A stretch of DNA of 64,000 nucleotides from contig JAYGXS010000002.1 in assembly GCA_036362985.1 (NCBI GenBank), positions 87,866,331-87,930,330 on the forward strand, in the 5' to 3' direction. Origin of the DNA: Ligula intestinalis (lineage: Eukaryota > Platyhelminthes > Cestoda > Diphyllobothriidea > Diphyllobothriidae). Position 1 is the stretch's first letter, and every line of letters begins with the position of its first letter. The notes beneath the pieces were generated by a model that searched no databases, was not told the origin of the DNA, and saw only the letters and a list, made by a program, of their open reading frames with translations. Made by a program: the position numbers and the translations under genes. Positions 31,901-42,999 of the stretch are shown piece after piece.

Positions 31901-33950
31901 AGATATGAGGTGACACGTGCAGCTCAATCAGTTATATCGAAGCCTGTAAATGTAGAAAACCAGGAAACATGATTGATAACTACCCAACGCCTGGCGATAA
32001 TAAAAAATTGGTCAGAGAGTGTACTACCCAGGTTTATTTGTTTGTTTGTTTGTTTGCGCTGCGTATCGCATGAATAAAATAGATTATCTAAGGCATCTGT
32101 GGAAACAGATAAATACACTTAAACTCTAACAATACTAAAAGAAGGCAGTGAGATAGACACCATCTGATTAGACATCCCTCCTCTGATTGACCTCATCACT
32201 TTGCCCTGAGGAAGAATTAGAGAAAAGTCGATAATGCATTGAGCATCATGCTAAAGTAGAAGACGTTCGGTATGCGTAAACATAAAGTATTACGTGCAAA
32301 AAATACACCCGTTTTAGAATATTCATGGTGAATTTTAGCAGTTTTATCTGCTAATCCCAAAACCACTTAGGCTAACGTTGGCCGAAAATGAAAGAATTCG
32401 ATAATTTAACGCTTTTGTGCACCTGATCAATGATTTAACCAGATAATTTTAACACTAATCTTTTTAAATATACTTTTCAGTAAATTGATAAGGGTTCGAT
32501 AAGGTCAGTAAGTTATGGGGCTCCAGAACAAAGGATATGAATGCAATCTGCTTCCCTTTTCTTAAAACAAATGGCAACCGACTAGTTTTTTGCCGTCCGA
32601 TTTATACATTCATATTTCCAAACGCTTTTACATAATATGTAGGGCTGCAGTGTATTTTAGAATAAGAAAAAAATACACTTCACATTATCATGACCGTCAG
32701 CAGCTTAGAAAAAAGTCACATGAAAAAGGAGAAAGAACGAAAATCACTGCAAGATCTTGCTTTGCGTTTAATTCGCAAGTGTTGGCCATCCAAATGTTAC
32801 GATGGAGATTCCAATTATGATCCATTTCGCTGGGTTGAAGATTGATGATATAGAACTGGGAACAATCAGTTTTGGTGTGCGTGTATTAGGGACGATTTGT
32901 GTTAGAGCAATATAGGAGGCTACATTGTCTCAAGGCTAACACGCGCCATAAACAGTGCCCAAACAGAAGCAAATTCGGATATTTCACATTAAAAAAACAA
33001 ACATAGGAAGACTCATGTCTTAGCTAAAATCTAGCCTTCCTTAACCTTTTGTTTCCAGATTTGTTTGGCACGATTACTTCTACGGATGGTCTTTTCTGAT
33101 GATCTGCAATCGATGCAGTTAGTAATAAGGCTCCAAGTAAGAGTCAAAATGGCCAGCTGCAAATGGGATACGAAGGCAAAGTCTCATTTTATAGCCAGCA
33201 ATGCAAACGGACTTAATTAGGAAACGAACGATACATTTATTCCTTCCCTATATAAATTCCGTAGGATAAATCACTGGTTACGTATGAAGCTGCTCAAGCT
33301 TGAAGGACTGGCCAGAGAAAAATTGGAATCAAATACAGAAGCATGGTGAATCCTTGGTTCTGTGATATAGACCTCATGACACAGTGTCAAACAAGGCAGA
33401 AAACGAGTTATCACTGACTATAGAAAAATTGGAATTCAGCCTGTCTGCGAAAAAAACCATTGATGCCTTTATATCTGAATCAGAGAGACGAAACCAACTG
33501 ATTAAAAAAAGCCTGAATGATTGATTTAGTGACAAGTAACTACACCCGGACAAGTGATGGTAGTTAAAGCAAACTAAATGGTTTCGTGAGATATGTTTTT
33601 TTAAGATAAAAATCAAGCACAAAAAGAAACTGCCTTTCGATACCAAGATGCCGCAGGTTTTTTGGTAGCAAAATATCAATTAACTGTCGTGGACGTTTTG
33701 CATTTTGCAATAATTAATTTAACCCACCGCTTTTGTTTTACTTATGTTTAGGCACACCCATTTTCTCTGCAATTACTGGATGACAGACAAAGTAATGACA
33801 AAAACGAACAAGACCCTCTTCAAAATTCCATTAATACGGTTTATACGCAGAACAAAGGCCCAATTTTAAAGCAGGGCAATTTAAAGCCACTAGATTTTTT
33901 TCACACTCCTAAAGTTGAATTTCCGTCGTTCTGAAAATATACAATTTATA
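28990..33950. other. unassigned, mostly AT-rich DNA
   Basis: Overlapping open frames of 109 and 135 codons at 28948-29681 lie on opposite strands and have no motif. A (GTTT)n run sits at 32036-32056. I see no supported gene. Confidence 0.4.
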
Positions 33951-33951
33951 G

Positions 33952-36900
33952 GGCCCCTGAGTGTCAGAGCTGAAAATGTCAATGTTTCGCCGCACAGCTC
34001 AGGAACCATTTTGGATTTCGAAGAGACCCTACATGTCATATTTTCCGTACACAAGTCTCCAACAAGCAGAAAATAGCGCAACATCTTTTAAGCCCAAAAG
34101 CGGATGTCTACAAGCCGGCTATGAACAACATTTTGTTTGGACAGTGAAATTAGAATAATCAGTCATCAACAAACTTCTACCTCTACCGTAATCGTAGTCT
34201 AGTTAAAAGATGTTTTCAGTCACGTTTGAATTTTCCCAACTTCGTTCAAAATAACTTATCAAGTCGATGCTTTTTGAACACAGATCCAAATTATTAGGGG
34301 CAGACCTAACGACTACTTATCACGCTGTCGTGATTACTTTTCTCACTATGCACTTTCGATTGGTAGAAACCGTGCGAGTGATGAAATCGATTAAGCCGCC
34401 GTCCATGATAAGTGCTATCACTCTGTCCAGCCCGATAGTCAGTCAGAATGTTACCCATCAAAAGCACAATTTGACTGGTCCGATCTCGTATGTTTTGCTT
34501 GCTCTAAGCATTGTGTACTAGTTATTGGGAAAGACATTTACTTTTGTGTCCTTCTTGTTGTGTTTTTCCTTAGGACCTCAGACAAGGCGTAATTAGATGG
34601 CGATATTGCAGCTTTAGACAAATTTGCAACGCAAAGTACTTATAAGAAATACCCCAGGGTGTTTTTGGAATGTAACCTAACACCCATAATTAGCCAAGCT
34701 GATTTGTCTTTTCTGTTCAACTCCCGCATCTATCGGATATCGCCAATAGACGATTATGTGACAATAACCTAGCACATGCAGCTTAAACGTCATATAAATG
34801 ACGGGAAAAAGACAAAGGCAACTTTTTGCATAGAAAACGGAAAGAATTACAAGGGTGCTTAGGTACACAACAATTTACTCAAATGATAGACGGGCATGGC
34901 CACTAAAGGACCAAAAACAAAGCAATGGAGTCGAATAAATGAAGTCTGTCTTGAGTGTAATTCTTCCATTGAAGATAACTTTGTTCCTAGCTGTAAGGTC
35001 AAAATTTCCAACTTAGTTAAAATGGCGTAAAAGATTAAGAGGTAATAATTACCCAACAAATATTAAATGTGAGGAATGTTATAAAAAACTAATGGGTGCA
35101 TGCATTCTGCCCAAAATATTTGATTCAACTGAAATTACAGAATCTTTACTCTCATGGGTTTTGAATAAGTGTTTTTTATCATTTCTATGGTCCTCGACAC
35201 AACTAGCAAATTTGGTCATAAAAAGGAGAGGTTCAAAAGCCATTATCACTCGGGTACTGGCCCAAAAGCTCAGAGGTGTCTTTCATTGAAATGACTGTCA
35301 CGGTAGCCTCTAGATTTGAGTGAATTTAATGCAGTTACTCCGATAAAGTTGATGCTCTCCATATCAAACGCCATTTAAATTTTCAGTGCTGGATTCCTGG
35401 AATTCAGTCCCAATAACTTCGCATGGTAGGAGTTTCCGTGGTAGCAACGAATGTTCTTGTTTATATTTACATGCCTACACCCACGATTCGCGCAAGACAG
35501 AAACTTGGGTTTTATTTTACATACGATATCACTGTCCCACCCTAACCCTTACTCTTACCCTATCCCTAACAGAAATTAATTGAGTAGACGTGTAAATATA
35601 AATAAGAACATTCGCTGCTACAAAGAAAACTCCTGCCAGTTCGCACATTGCTTTTGACTGAATAATTTATTTTGGAAAGGAGATGAATTTGTATCATTTC
35701 GAGTATGCTTCCTTTGCATGCATAATTTTCACAAATGACTCAGGTAGACTTTCTTCCACTGGTGTTGATTAAAAAAAATTCCAGTCAAACCAGATATATC
35801 TTTATTTCCGCTGCTTCCAAGCAAGAAGTTATTAACAAGACAAAAGCATCCATTAATTGCAGTTATTCTTACCTCTAGCGGCTTTATATCTCCGCTGCCA
35901 CGATTGGCTATAAAAGGACAGCAAATCCAGTCAGCGCTGCGGAAACCAACTGTAGACAGGAAATACGCTGACCACAGACAACGCTCGGAACCTTTTCTCA
36001 AAAACTATGTGGAATTAGTCTTTATTAATCTGCCCTACTTGCAGACCAGATAAAACACTCTCTTCCAACAAAGTGGCAACCCGCAGTTTGGTGGTAAGTG
36101 TATTGGTTGGCTGAACGCGGTATTGAACTTGAGGTCACTATATTTGTGTGACCTTCTTAATGAGCAATGACTTATTCGTTGACTTGTACCAGGCACTTCA
36201 CTCGCAGAAGCCCTCCAAAGCAAGTAGTGCTGCAGAGGGTAGTAGTCCGAAACTAATAATGTCGCTAAGTTCGAACATTGTATTAGAGTCACATGAAAAG
36301 ATGGTATTTCTAACCCTGTTTATCTTTTTTTTCTTTTAGCTGGAAGTTCGATCACGTGATTCCTCAAATTTTAGATCTAGGAGACAGCATTCTAACAGTG
36401 AAATACTGGTAGGCAGTTTTTTAAGGTGCGCAAACTTTATGTGTTTCTTTACCTTTTGAGTCATATTTTTCACATTTTAGAATAGCAAATCATAAATTTT
36501 GCTAAAAACTTTCGTCCACATATGTCAGGCTATTTGGAAGCAGTCTTTTTCTAGAACTAGATGGAAGGTCCCAAAAGAAGCGAAATAAAACAGCATCTTC
36601 AAACTAAGAGACATTCACAACATGAAGCTACCTGATCGTGAGATGGTACAAATAAATGGAAAGAATGATTCATTAACCCGAAAGCCAATATTTGACCAGT
36701 TAAAAAGGCACACTAGCAACTTTGCTTGGTATGTTTTCAATCCCTTAATCTTTCTTCGGTTCAAATGCTTTAAAAGAAGCTTTGACGATGCTTAAAGAAG
36801 CATGCTTTTGTGGAATGCATTTTAAGTAACCCCGTGTATATTTTACCAGGTAATAGTGAAAGCATGCAATTGAAGTCTTTATTATTTCCAATTTTTGGGT

Positions 36901-38066
36901 TTTAGGACAAAACTAGCTATATTACTAATGACTGACAAAGTCCCTTCACTAATTGACATTCTGAAGTGGTCAGCCTCAGTGTTTAGATGGAAAGGCGACA
37001 AACCCAACTCCATCACTTGCTCGAGTTTTGCCATATATATTAATGCCAAAGCTGTTATACCGTACTTTGGAATAGGTATAAGCTAAAAGCACAAAAACGT
37101 GTTTCGTAGATGTTTCTGCTGCTGCGTGATACGGCAACGAGGGGTTAGTTTCTCAGTGGGGTCCCCGAAAGTAATGACACTAATAAGTCATGTTCCAGTC
37201 ACCCTGAGCCAAGTCAAGCACTTAATAATTAACATAATTATTTATTATTATTATTTATTTGCCTTAACTCAGCTGAGCATAACTCTGACCACCGGCTGGA
37301 CCGGAAACACAAACAACGCACACACAGATGGGGGAGATGTTCCGACACCGGGGTCTAACACCTTGGTCATAAGTACTTCATAGAACCGCAGTTCATTAAT
37401 GCCTCGCCACCTGCCATTAATTGTCACTGCAGCCCGGGTATATATTCATTCAGGAATGTGAGAACACTGATCTTATTGCCATCCGATTGGCTTCCCGAAG
37501 TACATGAACTTTGTGTGGGTGGCCAGGGCTCGCAAACAAGCGACCACCTGGCAAGTGACAATTAGATCGGCGTTTGTACATTCCAGATAAGTCATCGCAC
37601 TCATCGTCTTCCAAAGAAGATGAAGAAAAAGGGGCGGATTCGTGGTCCAAATACAATTTGGTCCACGAACTCGCCCCCTCTTCTTCTTCGTCTTCTTTGG
37701 GAGACGATGAACGCGATATATATGTAGATATATGTATGTCAATAGTTATTATCTTTTACTAACACTCGAACCTGCAGAATGCCAGTGACACTTGGTAAAC
37801 CGACAGTCCTCTACACACAGTCTAGCGCAGTGCGTTCAATTGGTAAGGGGCATTAACTTGTTCAGCTTATAATATATTGCTAACTGAACCAGATAGATTA
37901 GTATACAATCGAATTCAATGTTGGTATTCTATGACTTGCGAGAAAACTGCAATATTGTACTTGACTGCATGCCTTGTGCACTACAGGTGCGTTAGTTTTC
38001 TTATATCAGCTTATGATCACTATTTCAGATGATTACGGGATCAATCCAAAAATTGTCTCGAAATGA
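33952..38066 (+). CDS. tentative multi-exon gene, product unrecognised
   Basis: Candidate exons: 33952-34046; 34367-34487; 35207-35275; 35387-35425; 36165-36303; 36340-36408; about 36628-36728; 36906-37075; 37778-37842; 38029-38066 (TGA). Each has AG before and GT after. From 34367 to 36408 all joins keep phase (TC|C, AG|T, TG|C, then phase 0), and 36728 joins 36906 as TG|G. The intron 36304-36339 is only 36 nt, a size usual in tapeworms and schistosomes. Sample peptides: MISAITLSSPIVSQNVTHQK, FGHKKERFKSHYHSG, LLMTDKVPSLIDILKW. The 37075 to 37778 join is out of phase, so an exon is missing or the model is wrong, and the link into 36628 has a poor acceptor. A competing frame at 34284-34391 is also open. 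No family was recognised. Confidence 0.3.
35536..35570 (-). repeat. degenerate telomere-like tract
   Basis: CCCACCCTAACCCTTAC and ACCCTATCCCTAAC variants of CCCTAA on the plus strand. Confidence 0.6.
37261..37540 (-). mobile_element. H2 repeat, reverse copy
   Basis: Read on the minus strand: ACAAAGTTCATGTACTTCGG, GAATATATACCCGGGCTGCA, ATGGCAGGTGGCGAGGC, TATGAAGTACTTATGACC, GGTCAGAGTTATGCTCAGCT. This follows the same order as the 21.6-21.9 kb copy. The hammerhead region is truncated at CAGCTGAGTTAAGGC. It lies next to a foldback palindrome, as at 21.3-21.6 kb. Confidence 0.65.
37597..37713. mobile_element. compact palindrome derived from the 21.3-kb foldback
   Basis: The left arm 37597-37652 and right arm 37656-37713 are inverted (CATCGTCTTCCAAAGAAGAT against CTTCTTTGGGAGACGATG) and meet at GGTCCAAATACAATTTGGTCC with about three spacer bases. 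The arms match the outer part of the 21.27-21.55 kb arms (CCCAAAGAAGGCGAAGAAG; GCTGTCGTGGAACACAC), lacking the ribozyme core. (TA)n-like text follows. Confidence 0.8.
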
Positions 38067-38451
38067 GAACGACAAAAGAGTGTCTCAGAGATGCTGACAT
38101 ATAAATAATAACGACTCCCATAGGTGTTCAGCTCAGCCAACGCGAATGCATCGATTGCGCGTAATATTGGTCTTAACATTGTCGTTTTTCTCAGGTTGAA
38201 AACTTCTTGCAAACTGTTAGGATTTTCAATACCTTAAAAGAAAACTAAATTCAGTCAGCCTCTCTGTGCAACTAGTGCACTTTGCACTGCTCTACATGCA
38301 ATGGCAAAGTCCAGTACAATTTGAGCCGTTAGTTCGAACTGCAAAAACGCACTGCTTACTTCTCCCTTCGGTCGTGGGTGCTGAACATCTAGCCTTTGGC
38401 GTGACCAACCCTTCGCAAGCACACCCTCTGGCCTACCGAGTAATATGTATG

Positions 38452-38817
38452 CAGGGTGTCCCAAAAATGGAAGCACATTTTGAACAATTGTAACTTCAAG
38501 GTTTATTTTAATTGTATTATTTAAAAAAATGTAAAAGTGTAAAACAGTATCATTTTATTGTTTTTCTACCGCATTTTCACTATATTTTAAATAATTGAGA
38601 AAAAGAGAAGCCATTGAACATGAATGCGCCCAAAAACAAATGGAATTGTTTTATGGTATGTGCGATTCCATTGCTTCGCAATTTCAGCAGTGTCTGGATT
38701 AAGTGGAACAATAAAATGATACTGGTCAATAGTTTTACATTTTTGAAATAATAAAATACCAATAAATACCAAGTCTAAAATTATTTGAAGTGTGTATACA
38801 TTTTTTGCGACACCCTG
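38452..38817. mobile_element. mariner-type MITE
   Basis: The termini CAGGGTGTCCCAAAAATGGA and (reverse complement) CAGGGTGTCGCAAAAAATGT are mariner-like. A TA follows the right end; the left flank is TG, a mutated TA. The inverted repeats run about 115 bp each, including ATGTAAAA and CAGTATCATTTTATTG on the left matched by CAATAAAATGATACTG and TTTTACAT on the right. The 135-bp centre encodes no transposase; a minus-strand open frame across it (38587-38850) has no DDD/E motif. It is non-autonomous. Confidence 0.85.
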
Positions 38818-39059
38818 TATATATAAGTTCGTGTATATACAAATAGCCACAGGTCTCCTCTGACTCTACTTCTCTCTGTCGTGGGCACAGCGTAGCGCAG
38901 TCCCAAAATCAATGACCAGAAGGAGAAGGCCTGCCTGACTATCCGCGCAAGAATGAAAAAAAATCAAACGGGCACAACCCAGTTAGCGGATAGTTACCGC
39001 GCCCGGCCGCACACGTACGCACGTGTCCGTGCAGGCGTTGTGCATGGATGTCAGGGTTG

Positions 39060-39092
39060 GTGTGTGTGTGTGTGTGTGGGTGCGTGTGTAGA
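39060..39092 (+). repeat. (TG)n microsatellite
   Basis: A TG run with GGTGCG interruptions. Confidence 0.9.
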
Positions 39093-39839
39093 CGCGCCTT
39101 CACGCGCTTGTGTGCGCTTCGATGTTGTGCGATGGTGACAGGAAGTGTACCGGAAAGCGCCAGCCGCTTCATCTTCTGAACGCGCAAACACGCTTCGTTG
39201 AGCTCATGAAATCCATTTTGTTGAAAAGCATAAGCATAACATATATTGGCGTACTGCAGCAGGCGTTTTCTCCTGCACATAGTTACCCTGACATTTGCTC
39301 AAGGCATAGGAAAGCCAGTATAAGGTTACGAAGGGGATGATATTGAAAGGTTTTGCAACAAAACACCCAAATGCCAAAGTGTGTCTTGATTTAATGGCTT
39401 ATGAGTTTTGCAAGTCGACCTAATTGAACATCATTTTGTACAACTTGAGCCCCTCCGAGATGAAATAAAGTTTTGAAGTAGAGCGTACACCCTGTAGGTG
39501 TGGCAGATCACTCCAAGGCGCTTAAGTAACGTGATTGGTCAGTTCGACCCCCTGCCCAACAATATACTTTTATCTGCGGCTCCACGAGATTATTGTTCAT
39601 GCAGCGATCACACGAGTTTACAGACGAGTTAAGGCAGACGACTGTTCCCGTACCGTGCTAAACACAGAATACACTTTAGCATTTTGCCTATTCTCATTAT
39701 AAAAAATGTGTATGCACGTTTACCGCTTGATAAAAACGGCTACAAGGGGATCGAGGTCAATGTTGCGAAAGCCTCTCTCTCTTTGTGTCTACTTCCCCAT
39801 GCGAGTGACCCCCATAATTGAGGTTATCAAATTGTGAAA

Positions 39840-40080
39840 AAGCTCGTGGCGTTCAGCGGAATTTTAACCAACATAGCAGGGAAGGCCTTTACGCAGCCAA
39901 TGCTTTAACACTTGAGCGTCAAACGCCACGCTTTGCACCGTGAATTTGATCAGACTTGGATGCGTTTTACCCGCCCAAATTTAGCGCTCTTTTGGAATCC
40001 GCCAATAAGAAACAGCAAGCTGACTGCCCAAGCAGTAATTCCTAAGCAATCATCTAGAATTCTCCAGAATGACTACTAGG
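39840..40080 (-). mobile_element. tRNA-derived SINE (family S3), eroded copy
   Basis: Minus strand: GCTTGGGCAGTCAGCTTGCT, ATTGGCGGATTCCAAAAGAG, TTTGGGCGGGTAAAACG, then a decayed tRNA-like part (GTTAAAGCATTGGC; GGTTAAAATTCCGCTGAACG). The first 130 bases match the 48.2-48.4 kb copy closely. The unusual order puts the tRNA-like part near the 3' end. Confidence 0.65.
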
Positions 40081-40089
40081 TAAGTCAGT

Positions 40090-42340
40090 TGCACCCAACC
40101 CCAAATTCTCTCAACAGATCTCCATTCAGGACTACACGCTTATCCCAATCGATTTAAACGGCTCATGAAGACATTCGTCAGTAGCTTTGCGTGCCATCTT
40201 GAGGATGAAGCTGAAAATCTAAATTCCAAATACAGGTTCAGGGAGCATGGAAACGAGCCAACTGCACACTGCAATGCCGTGATACTTCTGTTGTAAACGA
40301 ATTCACCTACAGAATTAACACAAGCCCAGAGCACATGCAAGTCTTGAAAGGAGAGAACATTGACACCACAAAGAATGGAACGTGAATAATCAAGTTAATA
40401 ACTAATATTTAAGTCCCTCGTATATGCACGTCTAAAACACAGGAACTACTCCATGGATGATAAATGGACGGTTCATATTCAGCCTGTCGAGGGTAATCAG
40501 TTCTGAAGAGCCGAATCCCTGCAGATAGAACAGTTGCCCAAACAAACCTAAACAGAGGTGATGCGAGAGGGGGAATCTGTAACTGCCTTGAATGGCGGAA
40601 CATACCCTGGAATATAGTGGCCCATTAAAAAATTCAGCAAAATGTTAAGGGCTATCAAGAGAGCATACAGATTTCAACACATTGCTTCATCGAGTATTGA
40701 TCCAGTAATAGCAGAAAAGTTGCTGAAAAGATCAGAGGTCCACGAAGATGTGAATAAGAAAATAAGTTAACAATCTCCTACCAACAGTACGCATCGAGGT
40801 CAGTGGAAGACGTTCCGGTGTGGTGATCAGACAGATGCCCTTGGTCAACTGTCTGCCTGGCAGAATAAATTCCGGCAATGCAACAGACACTCAATACAAT
40901 AGCCCTGACGTCGACTCCATTCCAATAAAAGGCTGCAATTACTCTGTTTTTTAAATGATAATCGAAGTAACGTCCTTATTACGGTGTATCCTAAAAGACT
41001 ACAACAGCTAGCTATTAGCTTTCGCTGAAAAAAAAGAAAAGAGACGAAGGGTGTGCCTGTTTTCAGTATGGCAAGTATTTACGTAGTGCCTGTCTGTTGG
41101 CAGCTGGTGGATACTACCTGCTTATATCGTTATAACTGGGCCCTACTAGTGCATATATCAATATAAACTTGGAATGGAGCATTGAAAGGTCCGTTCACGT
41201 AAATGTAGTCTACGTCTACATATTAATTTCATCAACAATTAAACAACAGCAAACTAAGCATGTGGCAAAGTAACAACCAAAGGGAACTACGAGGAACTAA
41301 AAACCAGCCCCTTCATCAGAGTGCTGTATCTCACAATAAACTTCAACGCGGTGAGGAAAACGCAATTTTGAATTATCAAGGTAAGGCTTGGATAGCCAAA
41401 GACGTTGCTGAGGACAGCCGGGCAAATCAAAGGCAGAGTGAGATCGCATGCCATGTGCTACAGGTCGACCACAGAATGATCCACAACAAGCACAGGGAAC
41501 CATATGTACATTCCTACTGCCAAAACGCTGTTAAGTATGAGGTAAAAATACCCTTTACTTAGTGGACTGCGAATTAGATATCCCAACCAAGGCGGAGATA
41601 GGGTTAACCAAAAACGCCTTCATTTCCCAATTTGCAAACTTTACTTTTGCAGAAACCAATTGTTTTGCATCAGCCTACATCAAATCTTGAATGGAAAAAA
41701 CGCTCTATTATGGCCAACAACTTTATTTCACTGAAGTGAACCATGTATCCAAAATTCAAAGCCCCATCAAATTTTCTGGTAGAGCTAGTGAACCGAAGCG
41801 TTAACGAACGGCCGGGAATATTCTTATTTTTTAAATAATCTCTCCCATTGGAGAGTCACACAAGCTGAAAAGAATTTGGAAGGGGAAACGTATCCCATAC
41901 TACAAAATGGCTACCCTAGGAACTTTACGGACGAGCGTTATGGTTTTTGTACTGCAGTCAATTCCTTTCAGAAAGGCATTCAAGTTACTCGACTTTGGAA
42001 GACTAGTTTGAATAAAAACAAGACGTGATGAATAGAAGTCCTGCGAATAACTGCCCTGAAGTGGCGGTTGAGAGGGAGCACGGTTGGAGCAGACTAGTAT
42101 TCATCATGGAGCGTGTTCGATTTAATGTGTAGCTACAAAGAAGCGCTAGGAAAGTTTTCAGATAAGTAGTCGGGCAGCAATAAAAGTAGAAGGTGACAGA
42201 CAGTTTGCGTGAGCAGGTGGCATAAAACAACTCTTTCAAAAAGCGTAATTCTATATCTCTAATTTAATAAAGAAATGGGATGTGATCTGCGCAGTAATCG
42301 ATTCCGGTGCCGTAGAGTGCGCGCGTGCGTATGTGCGTGC
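40090..42340. other. unassigned DNA
   Basis: A 100-codon plus-strand open frame at 41260-41562 has no recognisable domain and a shadow on the other strand. I see nothing else. Confidence 0.4.
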
Positions 42341-42360
42341 ATACGGCATTGGCGCCTCAG

Positions 42361-42995
42361 TGCGGATGTTTGGGTAACTCTTATTTACAGAGAAATTAAT
42401 GATTGTAGTGTAATATTTCGTTAGTCGCAAACGAAGGGGACCACCGGAGGAGGTTCAGTCTTGGCTGGATCACAAATATGGCTGTAGCAGGAAAAATTGA
42501 AGATGAACTCTTTTTTCCCCGTGTCCACAGCGATTAACGTAAAGTAAGGCTGGCATTTCTTACCGGAAAGAGCTGTCAAACGTCTTCATAAGGCAGATAA
42601 TAATGTTAGTCAACCGAATTAACTCGCTAGTTTGTAGAAGGAAAACGCACCATACTCACTATTCAGAAAAAAGTGTACGTTTTAACTATGTGGAGACCAG
42701 GAAACGCGCTGCATTTGCGCCTTTGTGTGGATGTTCTAGTAACTCCTATATTTCAAGGTTAATGATTGTAGTGTAATGTTTCGTTATTCGTACACGAAGG
42801 GGACCACCGGAGGGTGCTCAGTGCTGGCTGGATCACAAACACGGTTGTTGCAAGGAAGGCAGAAGACGAATTCATTTCTCATTGTGTCCACACCAACCTA
42901 GCCAGAGTAAGGCTAGGATTGTCTACTGGATTGAACTGTCTAACGTCTCCGAGAATTGTGAGCCAACCGAAATAACTCTCGAGTTCATACCTCCA
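42361..42995 (+). repeat. two-copy direct repeat, ~363-bp period
   Basis: Unit 1 (from 42361) and unit 2 (from 42726) share GCGGATGTT/TGTGGATGTT, TTAATGATTGTAGTGTAAT, ACGAAGGGGACCACCGGAGG, CTGGCTGGATCACAAA and CAACCGAA(A/T)TAACTC at offsets of 362-365 bp, with perhaps 20-25 percent difference. No open frame spans a unit. It is an old tandem duplication or part of a satellite. Confidence 0.8.
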
Positions 42996-42999
42996 CAAA

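Noticed and set aside
32207..32250. CCCTGAGGAAGAATTAG ... AAAAGTCGATAATGC as a PLE 3' end
   Set aside because: It resembles ends of ribozyme-free PLEs but has no coding or second copy nearby; too short to support.
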